From positions 1 to 55,206 of the forward strand of contig JAHHQX010000011.1 in assembly GCA_020026155.1 (NCBI GenBank): DNA of 55,206 bases, in the 5' to 3' direction. A program made the position numbers and the translations under genes. This document shows, in pieces, positions 42,192 to 51,350 of the stretch (the stretch's first letter is position 1; each line of letters opens with the position of its first letter). The notes beneath the pieces were generated by a model. The model worked only from the letters and a program-made list of their open reading frames with translations. It had not been told where the DNA came from and made no database searches. Source of the stretch: Actinobacillus sp. (GTDB taxonomy: Bacteria > Pseudomonadota > Gammaproteobacteria > Enterobacterales > Pasteurellaceae).

Positions 42192-43331
42192 ATGAAATAT
42201 GCCCTAATCAATACCACCATCTATACTGGTGAAGCCGTTTTGAAGCACCATGCCGTTCTCATCGAAGGGGATACGATAGTGGGTATTCAAAGCGAAGAAT
42301 CTTTACCGCATACGCTTAAAAAAGTCGATTTAAAAGGCGCGAATCTTTGTGCCGGTTTTATCGATTTGCAAATTAACGGATGTGGTGGCGTGATGTTTAA
42401 TGATGACATTACACTAAGTGCCTTAGAAACCATGCAAAAAACCAATATCCGTTCTGGAACAACCAGTTTTTTACCTACTTTCATTACTGCGGCCAATGAA
42501 AAAATGCTTCAAGCAATTGATGTCGTAAAAGACTATATGAGCAAGTATAAACATGAAGTACTGGGTATTCATTTGGAAGGACCTTATCTTAGCAAAGAGA
42601 AAAAAGGCGTCCATCGCAGTGAGTTTGTGCGTGGCATTACACCAGAAATGAAAAATGAGTTATGCGCACGTGCTGATTACATCAAAATGTTAACGATCGC
42701 ACCTGAAAACCCAACCGCACAATATATTCCTGAATTTGTTAAGGCGGGTATTGTCGTTTCGCTTGGGCATTCCAATGCAACGTTTGAACAGGCTCAAGCC
42801 GCTTTTCATGCGGGGGCAACTTGTGTCACTCACTTACATAATGCGATGTCACCAATCAGCTCAGGTCGTGATATGGGAATGGTCGGCGCTTGCCTTTATA
42901 GTGATGGCTATGCGGGGATTATTGCAGATGGGGTACACGTTAGCTTTGAAAATGTGGCACTTGATAAAAAAATCAAAGGCGATCGCTTATTTGTAGTCAC
43001 AGATGCGATTGCACCCGCTGGTTCAGATATTAAAACCTTCCCATTTGAAGGCAAACAAATCCATGTAGAAAATGGACGTTGCGTCGATGAAAATGGAACC
43101 TTAGCAGGTTCATCTATCACCATGATTGAATCAGTGGCAAATTTAGTAAAAAATGTTGGCATGAGCTTACAAGAAGCGCTCCGCATGGCAAACCTTTACC
43201 CAGCTCGTGCTATCCGTGTGGATGACAAATTAGGTTCTATCCATGTAGGAAAAATTGCCAACCTTACTGCCTTTGATCATGCATTCAATGTAACGGCAGT
43301 CGTGGTAAATGGAGAATATAAAATCTTCTAA
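42192..43331 (+). CDS. nagA: N-acetylglucosamine-6-phosphate deacetylase
   Basis: Metal-dependent amidohydrolase that removes acetate from GlcNAc-6-phosphate before NagB acts. It has 379 residues (E. coli 382). Metal-site blocks are visible: IDLQINGCGG, HLEGPYLSKEKKGVH, SLGHSNAT and THLHNAM; the catalytic Asp is in VVTDAIAPAG. AGGAGG precedes the ATG. It is the second gene of nagBA; no nagE or nagC is in the window. Confidence 0.97.
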   Translation: MKYALINTTIYTGEAVLKHHAVLIEGDTIVGIQSEESLPHTLKKVDLKGANLCAGFIDLQINGCGGVMFNDDITLSALETMQKTNIRSGTTSFLPTFITAANEKMLQAIDVVKDYMSKYKHEVLGIHLEGPYLSKEKKGVHRSEFVRGITPEMKNELCARADYIKMLTIAPENPTAQYIPEFVKAGIVVSLGHSNATFEQAQAAFHAGATCVTHLHNAMSPISSGRDMGMVGACLYSDGYAGIIADGVHVSFENVALDKKIKGDRLFVVTDAIAPAGSDIKTFPFEGKQIHVENGRCVDENGTLAGSSITMIESVANLVKNVGMSLQEALRMANLYPARAIRVDDKLGSIHVGKIANLTAFDHAFNVTAVVVNGEYKIF

Positions 43332-43346
43332 TACTTAGCACACTTA

Positions 43347-43375
43347 CAAAAATGCCCCGATATTAAATCGGGGCA
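43347..43375 (-). terminator. kdkA terminator
   Basis: Perfect 9-bp stem TGCCCCGAT / ATCGGGGCA around ATTAA (43353-43375). The T run lies on the minus strand side, so it mainly serves kdkA; nagA may use it less efficiently. Confidence 0.85.
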
Positions 43376-43404
43376 AAATGAAAAGTAAGGGTTAAGCATA
43401 AATA

Positions 43405-44130
43405 TTAATTTGCATCATAACCCGCTAAAAGATTTTGCCAGCAAGCATCGTCAAAATGAATATGCATTCTATTCACTTCTTTCAAGAAAGAACGACGCAA
43501 GCGGGCGAGATTATCTTTTTTCCAATCATCGCCAAGGCGTTCGCTGCATTTATCAAAATCAATGAGATAAAATTTCTCATTCGGCGTATTTGCATGTTGT
43601 AACAAAATATTATGCGCATTTAAATCAGTATGACATACCTGATTTTTATGTAATTTTTTTACTAATGCGCCAATTTCTTGCCATTGTTGCGCATTAAGCG
43701 ATTGCTCTTGTAACACAGCCGTGAGATCTTGCGCATCCTCAATTAATTCACTAATTAAGTCAGCACGATAAAATCCCCAACCCACTTTATGGACATGGGC
43801 TGCGATAGGGCGGGGAACCGCTAAGCCTTGTTGGTGGAGCTTCTGCAACAGATTAAACTCCATAAAACTACGGCTTAATGCGACATCTTTGCTGTAATAA
43901 AGGTCTTTATTAAATTTGCCCCAAAGGCCACCACGATAGTAGTGACGTAAGGCGACATTCATATCCCAGAGATCTTGTGTTCCAATAAACCAGGTCACGC
44001 CACGTCCACGCGCATGACCAATAATTCGTTGTGCTTTTTGCCAAGTCTTGGGCATAAAAAGAGCGAGCGAATTGGTATTATCAATTCCATCGGCAAGCAA
44101 AAAATAATGGTTGTCTTTTGAATACTGCAT
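43405..44130 (-). CDS. kdkA: 3-deoxy-D-manno-octulosonic acid (Kdo) kinase
   Basis: Phosphorylates the single Kdo of lipid A cores, a step of lipooligosaccharide synthesis in Haemophilus-like bacteria. From the ATG at 44130 it has 241 residues, the Haemophilus length as I recall it, and GGAAG lies 8 bases upstream; an ATG ten codons earlier (44160) has no good ribosome site. Kinase motifs are CHTDLNAHNILL (catalytic Asp, Asn) and LIDFDKC. RGRGVTWFIG and ALRHYYRGGLWGK are typical of KdkA. Confidence 0.92.
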   Translation of the reverse strand: MQYSKDNHYFLLADGIDNTNSLALFMPKTWQKAQRIIGHARGRGVTWFIGTQDLWDMNVALRHYYRGGLWGKFNKDLYYSKDVALSRSFMEFNLLQKLHQQGLAVPRPIAAHVHKVGWGFYRADLISELIEDAQDLTAVLQEQSLNAQQWQEIGALVKKLHKNQVCHTDLNAHNILLQHANTPNEKFYLIDFDKCSERLGDDWKKDNLARLRRSFLKEVNRMHIHFDDACWQNLLAGYDAN

Positions 44131-44172
44131 AAAATCTTCCGAAAATAGTGGCGTGTCCATTGCCAGAAATTC

Positions 44173-45738
44173 TTAACGCGTTGCATCCATTTCAGCACGC
44201 TGCTGTGCATAATGCTTGAATAATGCCTTTTTAGCAAGCGCTGTAACGCTATGAAAGAAAATTAATAAGATAATCAAAAAATAGAGTGGCTTAGAACCCA
44301 AGATAGCATAAGGGGTTCTGCCAGTCGTTGGTACAACAGTATCGCTTAAGCTTGTCGTAATAAATTGTGGCGCTTGTTTAACAATTTTTCCTTGTGCATT
44401 TACAAATACAGTGATACCCGTATTTGTCGCACGAATCAGAGGGCGCCCAAGTTCTAGCGCTCGCATTTGTGCAATTTGTAAATGCTGCCAAGGACCAATG
44501 CTATTACCGAACCATGCATCATTAGAGATAGTTAAAATATAGTCAGTATTTTTACGCATGTTCTCGCGTAATTGCTCACCAAACAGAATCTCGTAACAAA
44601 TTGCTGGTGCAAATAAATGTTGCTGAATATGTAAATTAGCTTGTAAACGTGCGCCGCTTTCAAAACTGGACATAGGAAGATTGAAAATGGTGCCTAATGA
44701 ACGTAACCATTTTTCAAAAGGAACATATTCGCCAAATGGCACAAGGTGATGTTTCACATAGCGGTTTTTATCTTGCAATGAATAAGGGAATTGCGGGTTA
44801 CCTAAATCAATAATCGAATTTTGATAATGTCCATCCTTTTCAAGACGTACTGTGCCAATCACAATTTCAGTATGACTCGCACGTGCTTTTTCTGCCATAT
44901 CTTCTAGGAATGGATACAATTGATGTTCATCTAAAGGAAGTGCCGATTCAGGTAGAATGATGACATCGGTTTTACCCAGATTTTCATCAATGAGATCACG
45001 ATAAGTATCTAAACTATGCCAGAAAAAAGCGGGATCCCATTTCATCTGTTGTTCGATATTTCCTTGCAATAAGGTAAAGCGTAACGCACGGTCTTTATCT
45101 TCTTTTACAAAATGTAATCGTGCTGACGCATAACTTAATCCCAGTAAAACGACAAGAAGAACGGCATAAAATGCAAAAGCAATAGGGCGCTTCGGTTTTT
45201 GAATGGCTAAGCGAATAAGCGTATAAAGCATTGCAGCCACCCACATCGCAAAGAACGTGAGCCCTTGTTCTCCAAAGAGTGGGGCAAGCCCAGCAAATGG
45301 GCTATCAATTTGTGAATAACCAAATTGTAGCCATGGGAAGCCCGTAAATAGCCAACCTCTTAAAAATTCAGTCAATGTCCAAATTGCAGGGAAAATGGCA
45401 GGGCTTTGCACATCAAAGCGTTGCACAACATATGCAAAAAGAACGACAAATAAGGAGAGGTAGGCTGCTAGCACGCCCACAAGTAAATAGCTTAACCATA
45501 GGGGCGCACCACCAAAGTCATGAATGCTGACATGGATCCAGTTAACACCAAAACTAAAAAAGCCAAGTCCCCATAGGAAACTTGCCCAAAGTGCTGTTTT
45601 GCGTTGAGGATTTTTGGCAACCCAAATTAGCCCCATCAGAGAGGGATAAGCGAGGTACCAAAGGTGGAAAGGAGAAAATGCGAAAACCCCCGTAACACCA
45701 CAAACGAGTGCTACGAGGTATGGGAATAATTTTTTCAT
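44173..45738 (-). CDS. lnt: apolipoprotein N-acyltransferase
   Basis: Inner-membrane enzyme adding the third acyl chain to lipoproteins. It has 521 residues (E. coli 512). About six N-terminal helices precede a periplasmic nitrilase-like domain. The triad is visible as Glu in LPESALPL, Lys in QDKNRYVKHHLVPFGEYVPF and Cys in APAICYEILFG. Its start overlaps the corC stop by 4 bases (ATGA on the minus strand), so the two are coupled, as in many gammaproteobacteria. Confidence 0.96.
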   Translation of the reverse strand: MKKLFPYLVALVCGVTGVFAFSPFHLWYLAYPSLMGLIWVAKNPQRKTALWASFLWGLGFFSFGVNWIHVSIHDFGGAPLWLSYLLVGVLAAYLSLFVVLFAYVVQRFDVQSPAIFPAIWTLTEFLRGWLFTGFPWLQFGYSQIDSPFAGLAPLFGEQGLTFFAMWVAAMLYTLIRLAIQKPKRPIAFAFYAVLLVVLLGLSYASARLHFVKEDKDRALRFTLLQGNIEQQMKWDPAFFWHSLDTYRDLIDENLGKTDVIILPESALPLDEHQLYPFLEDMAEKARASHTEIVIGTVRLEKDGHYQNSIIDLGNPQFPYSLQDKNRYVKHHLVPFGEYVPFEKWLRSLGTIFNLPMSSFESGARLQANLHIQQHLFAPAICYEILFGEQLRENMRKNTDYILTISNDAWFGNSIGPWQHLQIAQMRALELGRPLIRATNTGITVFVNAQGKIVKQAPQFITTSLSDTVVPTTGRTPYAILGSKPLYFLIILLIFFHSVTALAKKALFKHYAQQRAEMDATR

Positions 45739-46646
45739 TCAGTTGGTTCTTCAGTTTCGGTTGTGTGTTCTATTTTTTCTACATTTTTAGTAGGCACAGT
45801 AACACGGAGCTGGATAAGACGACGATTGTCAGCCGCGATGATTTTGAATTTAAAGCCATCAAGTGTAATTTCTTCACCTGGATCAGGCAAATAACCAAAC
45901 GCATTCATGACTAAACCGCCAATGGTATCAACTTCCTCATCATCAAAGTGAGTTTGGAAATGTTCATTGAAGTCTTCGATAGGCGTTAACGCTTTAACAG
46001 AAAAAACATGACGAGAAAGCTGACGAATATCTTCGCCCTCATCTTCATCAAATTCATCCTCAATATCCCCAACAATTTGCTCAAGGATATCTTCGATTGT
46101 CACTAACCCGGATACCGCACCAAATTCATCGACCACGATTGCCATATGAAAACGCTCTAAGCGGAAGTCTTTTAGCATGCGATCTACGCGTTTACTTTCT
46201 GGTACGACCACAGCTGGTCGGAGCATGGAAAGTAAGTCAAATGGTTTAGCATCTCTACGTAAGCAAGTAAGCAAATCTTTGGCGTGTAAAATCCCGAGAA
46301 TGTGATCGCGTTCACCTGTAATGACAGGGAAGCGACTATGGGCAGAATGGATAATTGTATCAAGACAAGCGTCAAGATCTTGCGTTACCTCAATGAAAAC
46401 AATTTGAGAACGTGGGATCATAATATCGCGCACACGCAAATGAGCAATTTCCATCACCCCTTCAATCATTTCTCGTGTTCCCTGATCGATGAGATCGTTT
46501 TGTTCTGAATCGCGGATAACTTCAACAAGTTCTTCTCGATTTTTCAGTTCAGTTGGGAAAAATTTATGAACGAATGATTGAAAAAAAGACGATTTTCTGG
46601 TATTTTCCGCCGGCTGTTGTTCGCCAGAGTTTTCTGAACACTGCAT
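45735..46646 (-). CDS. corC: CorC family transporter-associated CBS protein
   Basis: Known as CorC/YbeX, linked to magnesium and cobalt efflux and to ribosome physiology in E. coli. It has 303 residues (E. coli 292). Two CBS domains (about residues 70-195; RDIMIPRSQIVFIE and the ALVDEFG-like IVVDEFGAVSGLVTIEDILEQIVGDIEDEFD) precede a CorC_HlyC domain at the C-terminus. No membrane helix is visible. It is upstream of and coupled to lnt; ybeY is not adjacent as it would be in E. coli. Confidence 0.93.
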   Translation of the reverse strand: MQCSENSGEQQPAENTRKSSFFQSFVHKFFPTELKNREELVEVIRDSEQNDLIDQGTREMIEGVMEIAHLRVRDIMIPRSQIVFIEVTQDLDACLDTIIHSAHSRFPVITGERDHILGILHAKDLLTCLRRDAKPFDLLSMLRPAVVVPESKRVDRMLKDFRLERFHMAIVVDEFGAVSGLVTIEDILEQIVGDIEDEFDEDEGEDIRQLSRHVFSVKALTPIEDFNEHFQTHFDDEEVDTIGGLVMNAFGYLPDPGEEITLDGFKFKIIAADNRRLIQLRVTVPTKNVEKIEHTTETEEPTE

Positions 46647-46674
46647 AATTAATGTTGATTATTATCATTACTAA

Positions 46675-46688
46675 GAATGTTCTGAAAA
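46675..46688. promoter_or_regulatory. FNR-like site between corC and arcA
   Basis: TTGATTATTATCAT matches the FNR palindrome (TTGAT N4 ATCAA) at 9 of 10 positions. It lies about 30 bases upstream of corC and 270 upstream of arcA. The same stretch has some resemblance to half of a Fur box, an alternative. Confidence 0.45.
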
Positions 46689-46861
46689 TATCATATTTTA
46701 AAAAGAATGGCTAGGGTTAAGGCTTATTATGTACAGCTGTCTTTGCAATAGAAGACAGTATGTAAAAGAAGCAGTTTTACATATCGTTATAAAATATTAT
46801 ACATATTCATGATCTAAATTAAGCTTTGTTTTCTTAATAACCACCTCAAATATTGCTTAAC

Positions 46862-46915
46862 TGTTATAATAATGTTGCATTTTTAGTGTCGCAGACTAAA
46901 ATAACCGCAGTTATT
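46862..46915 (+). promoter_or_regulatory. arcA promoter and structured leader
   Basis: An extended -10 TGTTATAAT (46862-46870) would start transcription near 46877, giving a leader of about 80 bases with two consecutive hairpins (stems TTTTAGT/ACTAAAA and AATAAC/GTTATT). Confidence 0.5.
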
Positions 46916-46958
46916 TGTTACAAATAAACTAGATTTTAATAATTAAAGGAAGCAAAAA

Positions 46959-47669
46959 ATGACAATTCCTCAAATTCTTATTGTTGAAGATGAAACCATT
47001 ACCCGTAATACCTTGAAAAGCATTTTCGAGGCAGAAGGATATGATGTTTTTGAAGCGGCAGATGGCGTCCAAATGCATCGTGTTTTATCCACACAAAAAA
47101 TTAATCTTGTTGTTATGGACATTAATTTGCCAGGGAAAAATGGTTTAATGTTGGCTCGTGAATTACGTGAACACAATGACATGGCGCTCATGTTTTTAAC
47201 GGGTCGTGATAACGAAGTAGATAAAATCTTAGGTTTAGAAATTGGAGCAGATGATTACCTTACTAAACCGTTTAATCCACGTGAACTTACTATTCGTGCG
47301 CGCAATTTGTTACAACGTACAATGACAGAAGAACAAAAAGTTGTCCCGACGCATGTAGATAAATACCGCTTTAACGGCTGGGTATTAGATTTGGATAGTC
47401 GTACATTAACCAATCCAGACGGAGAAGAATACAAACTACCACGCAGTGAATTCCGTGCAATGTTACATTTTTGTGAAAATCCGGGTAAAATTCAAACGCG
47501 TGAAGCGTTATTACGTCGTATGACGGGTCGTGAACTACGCCCACAAGATCGCACTGTTGACGTAACAATTCGCCGTATCCGAAAACACTTCGAAGACCAT
47601 GCGGGAACGCCTGAAATCATCTCTACTATTCATGGAGAGGGCTACCGTTTTTGTGGTGAAATAGAATAA
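46959..47669 (+). CDS. arcA: aerobic respiration control response regulator ArcA
   Basis: OmpR-type response regulator that, when phosphorylated by ArcB under low oxygen, represses aerobic and adjusts fermentative genes. It has 236 residues (E. coli 238). The phosphorylation site is Asp54 in VVMDINLPGKNG; Lys in YLTKPFNP and the C-terminal winged helix with DRTVDVTIRRIRKHFE are near-identical to E. coli. The gene for the sensor ArcB is not in the window. AAAGGAAG lies before the ATG. Confidence 0.98.
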   Translation: MTIPQILIVEDETITRNTLKSIFEAEGYDVFEAADGVQMHRVLSTQKINLVVMDINLPGKNGLMLARELREHNDMALMFLTGRDNEVDKILGLEIGADDYLTKPFNPRELTIRARNLLQRTMTEEQKVVPTHVDKYRFNGWVLDLDSRTLTNPDGEEYKLPRSEFRAMLHFCENPGKIQTREALLRRMTGRELRPQDRTVDVTIRRIRKHFEDHAGTPEIISTIHGEGYRFCGEIE

Positions 47670-47699
47670 TCTTTTTATTCATTTATCAAACCGTTATAT

Positions 47700-47742
47700 A
47701 AAAATCTTAATGTTTGAAGTGCGCAACGTTAAGATTTTTTTA
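47700..47742 (+). terminator. arcA terminator
   Basis: Stem AAAATCTTAATGTT / AACGTTAAGATTTT (47701-47714, 47725-47738) with one G-T pair, a 10-base loop and a T run. Confidence 0.85.
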
Positions 47743-47840
47743 TAGGTACAATTTAGAGTTACGCGTTTTAGAGTAGATAGTGATATGATGAAAAGAAGTG
47801 TACGCAAACTAAAGTATCAAGCAATATAAAATGAGGATGT

Positions 47841-49175
47841 ATGATTATTCGCTCTGAAATACTGGAACGCTTTTACGAAAAAGTAGTAACGGATGAACAC
47901 ATTGTAAAACAAAAATTTACTGTCGATGCCGAAAAATTCGGACGTGCTTTTGCCGTAGACAAAGCGGGCTTTATGGTAAAAGGGATTCTTATAGGGATTA
48001 TCATTGGGCTCGTGGTCAGTTTATTCCGTTTAACCATTGACTACACATTAAAAGGACTTTTTCAACTTTACCCTTATTTACGCGAACATCCACGTTACAT
48101 TCCCTTCTATATTATTCTTACCTTGATTTGTGGCGTTATCCTGGTTCAAATCATCAAACCTCTTTATACCAAACAACAAGAAAATTCTTGGTTTTCCTCA
48201 TTATGGCGGACAATTGCTGGGGCGCTTTTATCACTTTGTCCAGGAATTTCAGCGGGTCGTGAAGGTCCTTGTATTCAAATTGGGGGATTTGTTGCACAGG
48301 GATTTTGTGAAAATATTTTCTCCGAAAATCCACGTAATAAAATGATACTCGTGCATAGTGGCATGGCAGCGGGCTTAGGGGCAGCATTTAGCGCACCGAT
48401 TGCGGGGACGCTATTTTTACTCGAAGCGATTAGCTTTGATTTCTCACCGATTATTTTATTTACCTCCATGACCGCCACCATTTCATCAGTAATGGTGACC
48501 TATTTCTTCTTCGGAATCACACCATGCTTGTATGTTTCACATGGCGCATCATTACCGCTTGATCAATACTGGGTTCTATTATTACTTGGCGTATTAATTG
48601 GAGGCATGTCGCGTGTCTACCAATGGGCATTATTCGCAATGCGTAAAGGCTATAACCTTGCACCAAAATCGAAAAATTGGAATATTTTGCTTCCTCTTTT
48701 ACTTGTTATTCCAATTGGACTGGTCGATCCACATGCTTTAGGCGGTAGCCATGACTTAATTCTTGAAGTGGCAAGTCAAAATTTCTTAAATATCATATTA
48801 AAATATCCTTTTTATACTATGTTAGGGGTACTTTTTTTATTAACTGTGGTAAGATTCGTCTTCACTATCATCTCCTGTGATGCCACAGCTCCAACAGGGA
48901 TATTTATGCCGATTCTCGTATTAGGTGCCTTAACTGGCGCGCTGTATGCGAGTATTTTGATAAGATTTGGGATTTTACAGCATCAGTATTATTTAAATAT
49001 TGTAATTTGTGCAATGGCTGCCTATTTTGGTGCATCCCTGAAAACGCCTTTTACGGGTGTGATTTTATTAATCGAAACCGTCGGAGATGTGAAATATATT
49101 ATGCCAGTGCTCATTGTTACGTGGATAGCAACCATCATCAATACTTGGCTAAAAGGTAAATCTGTTTATGCTTAA
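47841..49175 (+). CDS. divergent ClC-type chloride channel/antiporter
   Basis: A 444-residue ClC membrane protein with about 14 or more helical segments. Two of the anion-site motifs are present: GREGPCIQIGG (with the gating Glu) and TGIFMPILVLG (GxFxP). The third, GSGIP, is absent: the loop where it should occur, between GVILVQIIKP and LCPGISAGREGP, is about 12 residues shorter than in E. coli ClcA. It may have altered ion selectivity (inference). AGGAT precedes the ATG. Its end overlaps mlaF by 8 bases. Confidence 0.85.
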   Translation: MIIRSEILERFYEKVVTDEHIVKQKFTVDAEKFGRAFAVDKAGFMVKGILIGIIIGLVVSLFRLTIDYTLKGLFQLYPYLREHPRYIPFYIILTLICGVILVQIIKPLYTKQQENSWFSSLWRTIAGALLSLCPGISAGREGPCIQIGGFVAQGFCENIFSENPRNKMILVHSGMAAGLGAAFSAPIAGTLFLLEAISFDFSPIILFTSMTATISSVMVTYFFFGITPCLYVSHGASLPLDQYWVLLLLGVLIGGMSRVYQWALFAMRKGYNLAPKSKNWNILLPLLLVIPIGLVDPHALGGSHDLILEVASQNFLNIILKYPFYTMLGVLFLLTVVRFVFTIISCDATAPTGIFMPILVLGALTGALYASILIRFGILQHQYYLNIVICAMAAYFGASLKTPFTGVILLIETVGDVKYIMPVLIVTWIATIINTWLKGKSVYA

Positions 49176-49998
49176 AGAAGAACAAGGACTATATTCTCAA
49201 GCGCAAGTCCGCCCACTGGTAGAGGTTAAAAATATGACCTTTAAACGTGGCGAACGTACGATTTATGATAATTTAAATCTAAAAGTGCAAAAGGGAAAAA
49301 TCACCGCCATTATGGGACCTTCTGGGATCGGTAAAACAACGCTATTAAAATTAATTAGCGGACAATTAAAACCAGAAAAAGGCGAAATTTTCTTTGATGG
49401 CGAAGATGTTTGTCTTATGAAAAATACTGCGTTGTATCAAGCCCGTAAACGAATGAGTATGCTTTTCCAATCTGGCGCACTTTTTACCGATATGACCACC
49501 TTTGAAAACGTCGCTTTTCCTATTCGTGAACATACCCGCCTCCCAGAAAAAATCATCCGCCAAATGGTATTAATGAAATTGCAAGCCGTTGGCTTACGCG
49601 GTGCGGCTGACTTAATGCCTGCTGAACTTTCTGGCGGTATGGCAAGACGTGCCGCGCTTGCGCGTGCAATTGCGCTTGATCCAGAACTTATCATGTACGA
49701 TGAACCTTTTGCGGGGCAAGATCCGATTAGCATGGGCGTTATTGTGAGTTTAATCAAATGTTTAAATGAAGCATTGAACTTAACGTCAATTGTCGTGTCC
49801 CATGACGTGCAGGAAGTATTAAGTATTGCGGATTATGCGTATATCATTGCCGATAAACGTATTATTGCTGAAGGAACACCGCAACAATTGTTACAAGCTG
49901 AAGATGCTCAAGTGCAGCAATTTTTACAAGGGAAGGAAGACGGTCCTGTAGGGTTCCATTTTCCAGCAAAAGATTATTTACAAGAGTTATTCCAATGA
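49168..49998 (+). CDS. mlaF: phospholipid ABC transporter ATP-binding protein MlaF
   Basis: ATPase of the Mla complex, which moves phospholipids between inner and outer membrane to keep lipid asymmetry. It has 276 residues (E. coli 269). Walker A GPSGIGKTT, signature ELSGGMARRAALARA and Walker B LIMYDEPFAGQD are present. The start overlaps the ClC gene by 8 bases; an AAAGG about 10 bases upstream may serve as ribosome site. It overlaps mlaE by 4 bases. Confidence 0.96.
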   Translation: MLKEEQGLYSQAQVRPLVEVKNMTFKRGERTIYDNLNLKVQKGKITAIMGPSGIGKTTLLKLISGQLKPEKGEIFFDGEDVCLMKNTALYQARKRMSMLFQSGALFTDMTTFENVAFPIREHTRLPEKIIRQMVLMKLQAVGLRGAADLMPAELSGGMARRAALARAIALDPELIMYDEPFAGQDPISMGVIVSLIKCLNEALNLTSIVVSHDVQEVLSIADYAYIIADKRIIAEGTPQQLLQAEDAQVQQFLQGKEDGPVGFHFPAKDYLQELFQ

Positions 49999-50789
49999 TC
50001 GATACCATTGTGCGCCTGATTACGCAACTTGGCGCGAATACCATTCATTTTATTCAACGTCTAGGGCGTGCGGGAATAATGCTATTTAACGCGTTGGTGG
50101 GAAAACCTCAACCGCGTAAGCTATTTCCTCTGCTCATCAGACAACTCTATGTTCTTGGCGTACAATCCCTTGCCATTATCCTGCTTTCTGGACTTTTTAT
50201 CGGAATGGTATTGGGCTTGCAAGGGTATGTGGTGCTTGTTGATTTTTCAGCGGAAAGCAGTCTAGGACAACTCGTTGCACTTTCATTACTCCGTGAATTG
50301 GGTCCAGTAGTTACCGCTTTACTTTTTGCAGGACGTGCGGGATCGGCGGTGACAGCAGAAATCGGTTTAATGAAGGCGACAGAACAGCTTTGTAGTTTAG
50401 AAATGATGGCAGTTGATCCCTTGCGTCGCGTTATCTCGCCACGTTTCTGGGCAGGGATTATTTCTATGCCAATTCTTGCAATCATCTTCACCGCAATCGG
50501 TATCTGGGGCGGTTCGCTTGTCGGTGTAGATTGGAAAGGGGTAGATGCGGGTAGCTTCTGGTCGGTCATGCAAAGTTCTGTACAATGGCATTATGATATC
50601 TTTAATGGATTCTTAAAAAGCCTTTGCTTTGCCATTGCCGTAATGTGGATTGCACTTTTCAACGGTTATAACTGTGTACCAACTTCAGAAGGGATTAGCC
50701 GTGCTACGACAAAAACTGTAGTAAATGCTTCCCTTGTAGTACTCGGATTAGATTTTATTTTAACTGCCGTGATGTTTGGGGCGGGTTAA
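49995..50789 (+). CDS. mlaE: phospholipid ABC transporter permease MlaE
   Basis: Membrane permease of the Mla complex. It has 264 residues (E. coli 260) and five or six helices. LVALSLLRELGPVVTALLFAGRAGSAVTAEIGLMKATEQ is the conserved permease core, here at about residues 93-131. It overlaps mlaF by 4 bases. The 63-base gap to mlaD contains no stop-proximal hairpin. Confidence 0.96.
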   Translation: MIDTIVRLITQLGANTIHFIQRLGRAGIMLFNALVGKPQPRKLFPLLIRQLYVLGVQSLAIILLSGLFIGMVLGLQGYVVLVDFSAESSLGQLVALSLLRELGPVVTALLFAGRAGSAVTAEIGLMKATEQLCSLEMMAVDPLRRVISPRFWAGIISMPILAIIFTAIGIWGGSLVGVDWKGVDAGSFWSVMQSSVQWHYDIFNGFLKSLCFAIAVMWIALFNGYNCVPTSEGISRATTKTVVNASLVVLGLDFILTAVMFGAG

Positions 50790-50852
50790 TTGCACGCAAA
50801 CGTGAAAACGTTTTAGCGAAAGAATTATGTAATATAAGGACAATGAGAAGAA

Positions 50853-51326
50853 ATGAGAAATTCAGCTAAATATGAGTTCTGGGTAGGGATTTTCCTCCTG
50901 ATCGGCATTGGTGCATTAGTATTCCTCGGACTAAAAGTAGCGAATATCCAAGGACTTACTAATGACAATACTTACGAAGTCACTGCAACTTTTGATAATA
51001 TTGGTGGACTAAAGGTGCGTTCACCCGTAAAAATCGGTGGGGTAGTGATTGGACGTGTTGATAGAATCTATCTTGATAAACAAACCTATTTGCCAACCGT
51101 AGATATTTCTATTGATAGTAAGTACAACGATATCCCAGGCAATAGCTCACTTGCGATTAAAACATCTGGTTTACTTGGCGAACAATATATTGCATTAAAT
51201 GTTGGATTTGATGACGGTGAAACGCCTGATCTGAAAAATGGAAGCAAAATTGTCGACACCAAATCTGCCATGATTTTAGAAGATCTCGTAGGGCAATTCC
51301 TCTACGGGGATAAAAATAAAAAATAA
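50853..51326 (+). CDS. mlaD: phospholipid transport MCE-domain protein MlaD
   Basis: Hexameric substrate-binding subunit, anchored in the inner membrane. It has 157 residues, shorter than E. coli MlaD (183). One N-terminal helix (FWVGIFLLIGIGALVFLGLKVA) is followed by an MCE domain (YEVTATFDNIGGLKVRSPVKIGGVVIGRV). The ATG at 50843 just upstream is in another frame and stops at once, so 50853 is the start. Confidence 0.95.
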   Translation: MRNSAKYEFWVGIFLLIGIGALVFLGLKVANIQGLTNDNTYEVTATFDNIGGLKVRSPVKIGGVVIGRVDRIYLDKQTYLPTVDISIDSKYNDIPGNSSLAIKTSGLLGEQYIALNVGFDDGETPDLKNGSKIVDTKSAMILEDLVGQFLYGDKNKK

Positions 51327-51350
51327 CCTTAACCACACAAGAGGTAAAAC

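Larger units (their letters stand above)
46647..46958. other. corC / arcA divergent regulatory region
   Basis: This 312-base gene-free region is rich in small inverted repeats: CTGTCTT / AAGACAG (46737-46758), ATGTAAAA / TTTTACAT (46760-46782), TTTTAGT / ACTAAAA (46881-46901) and AATAAC / GTTATT (46900-46915). It also holds the FNR-like site and the arcA promoter listed separately. Confidence 0.65.
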
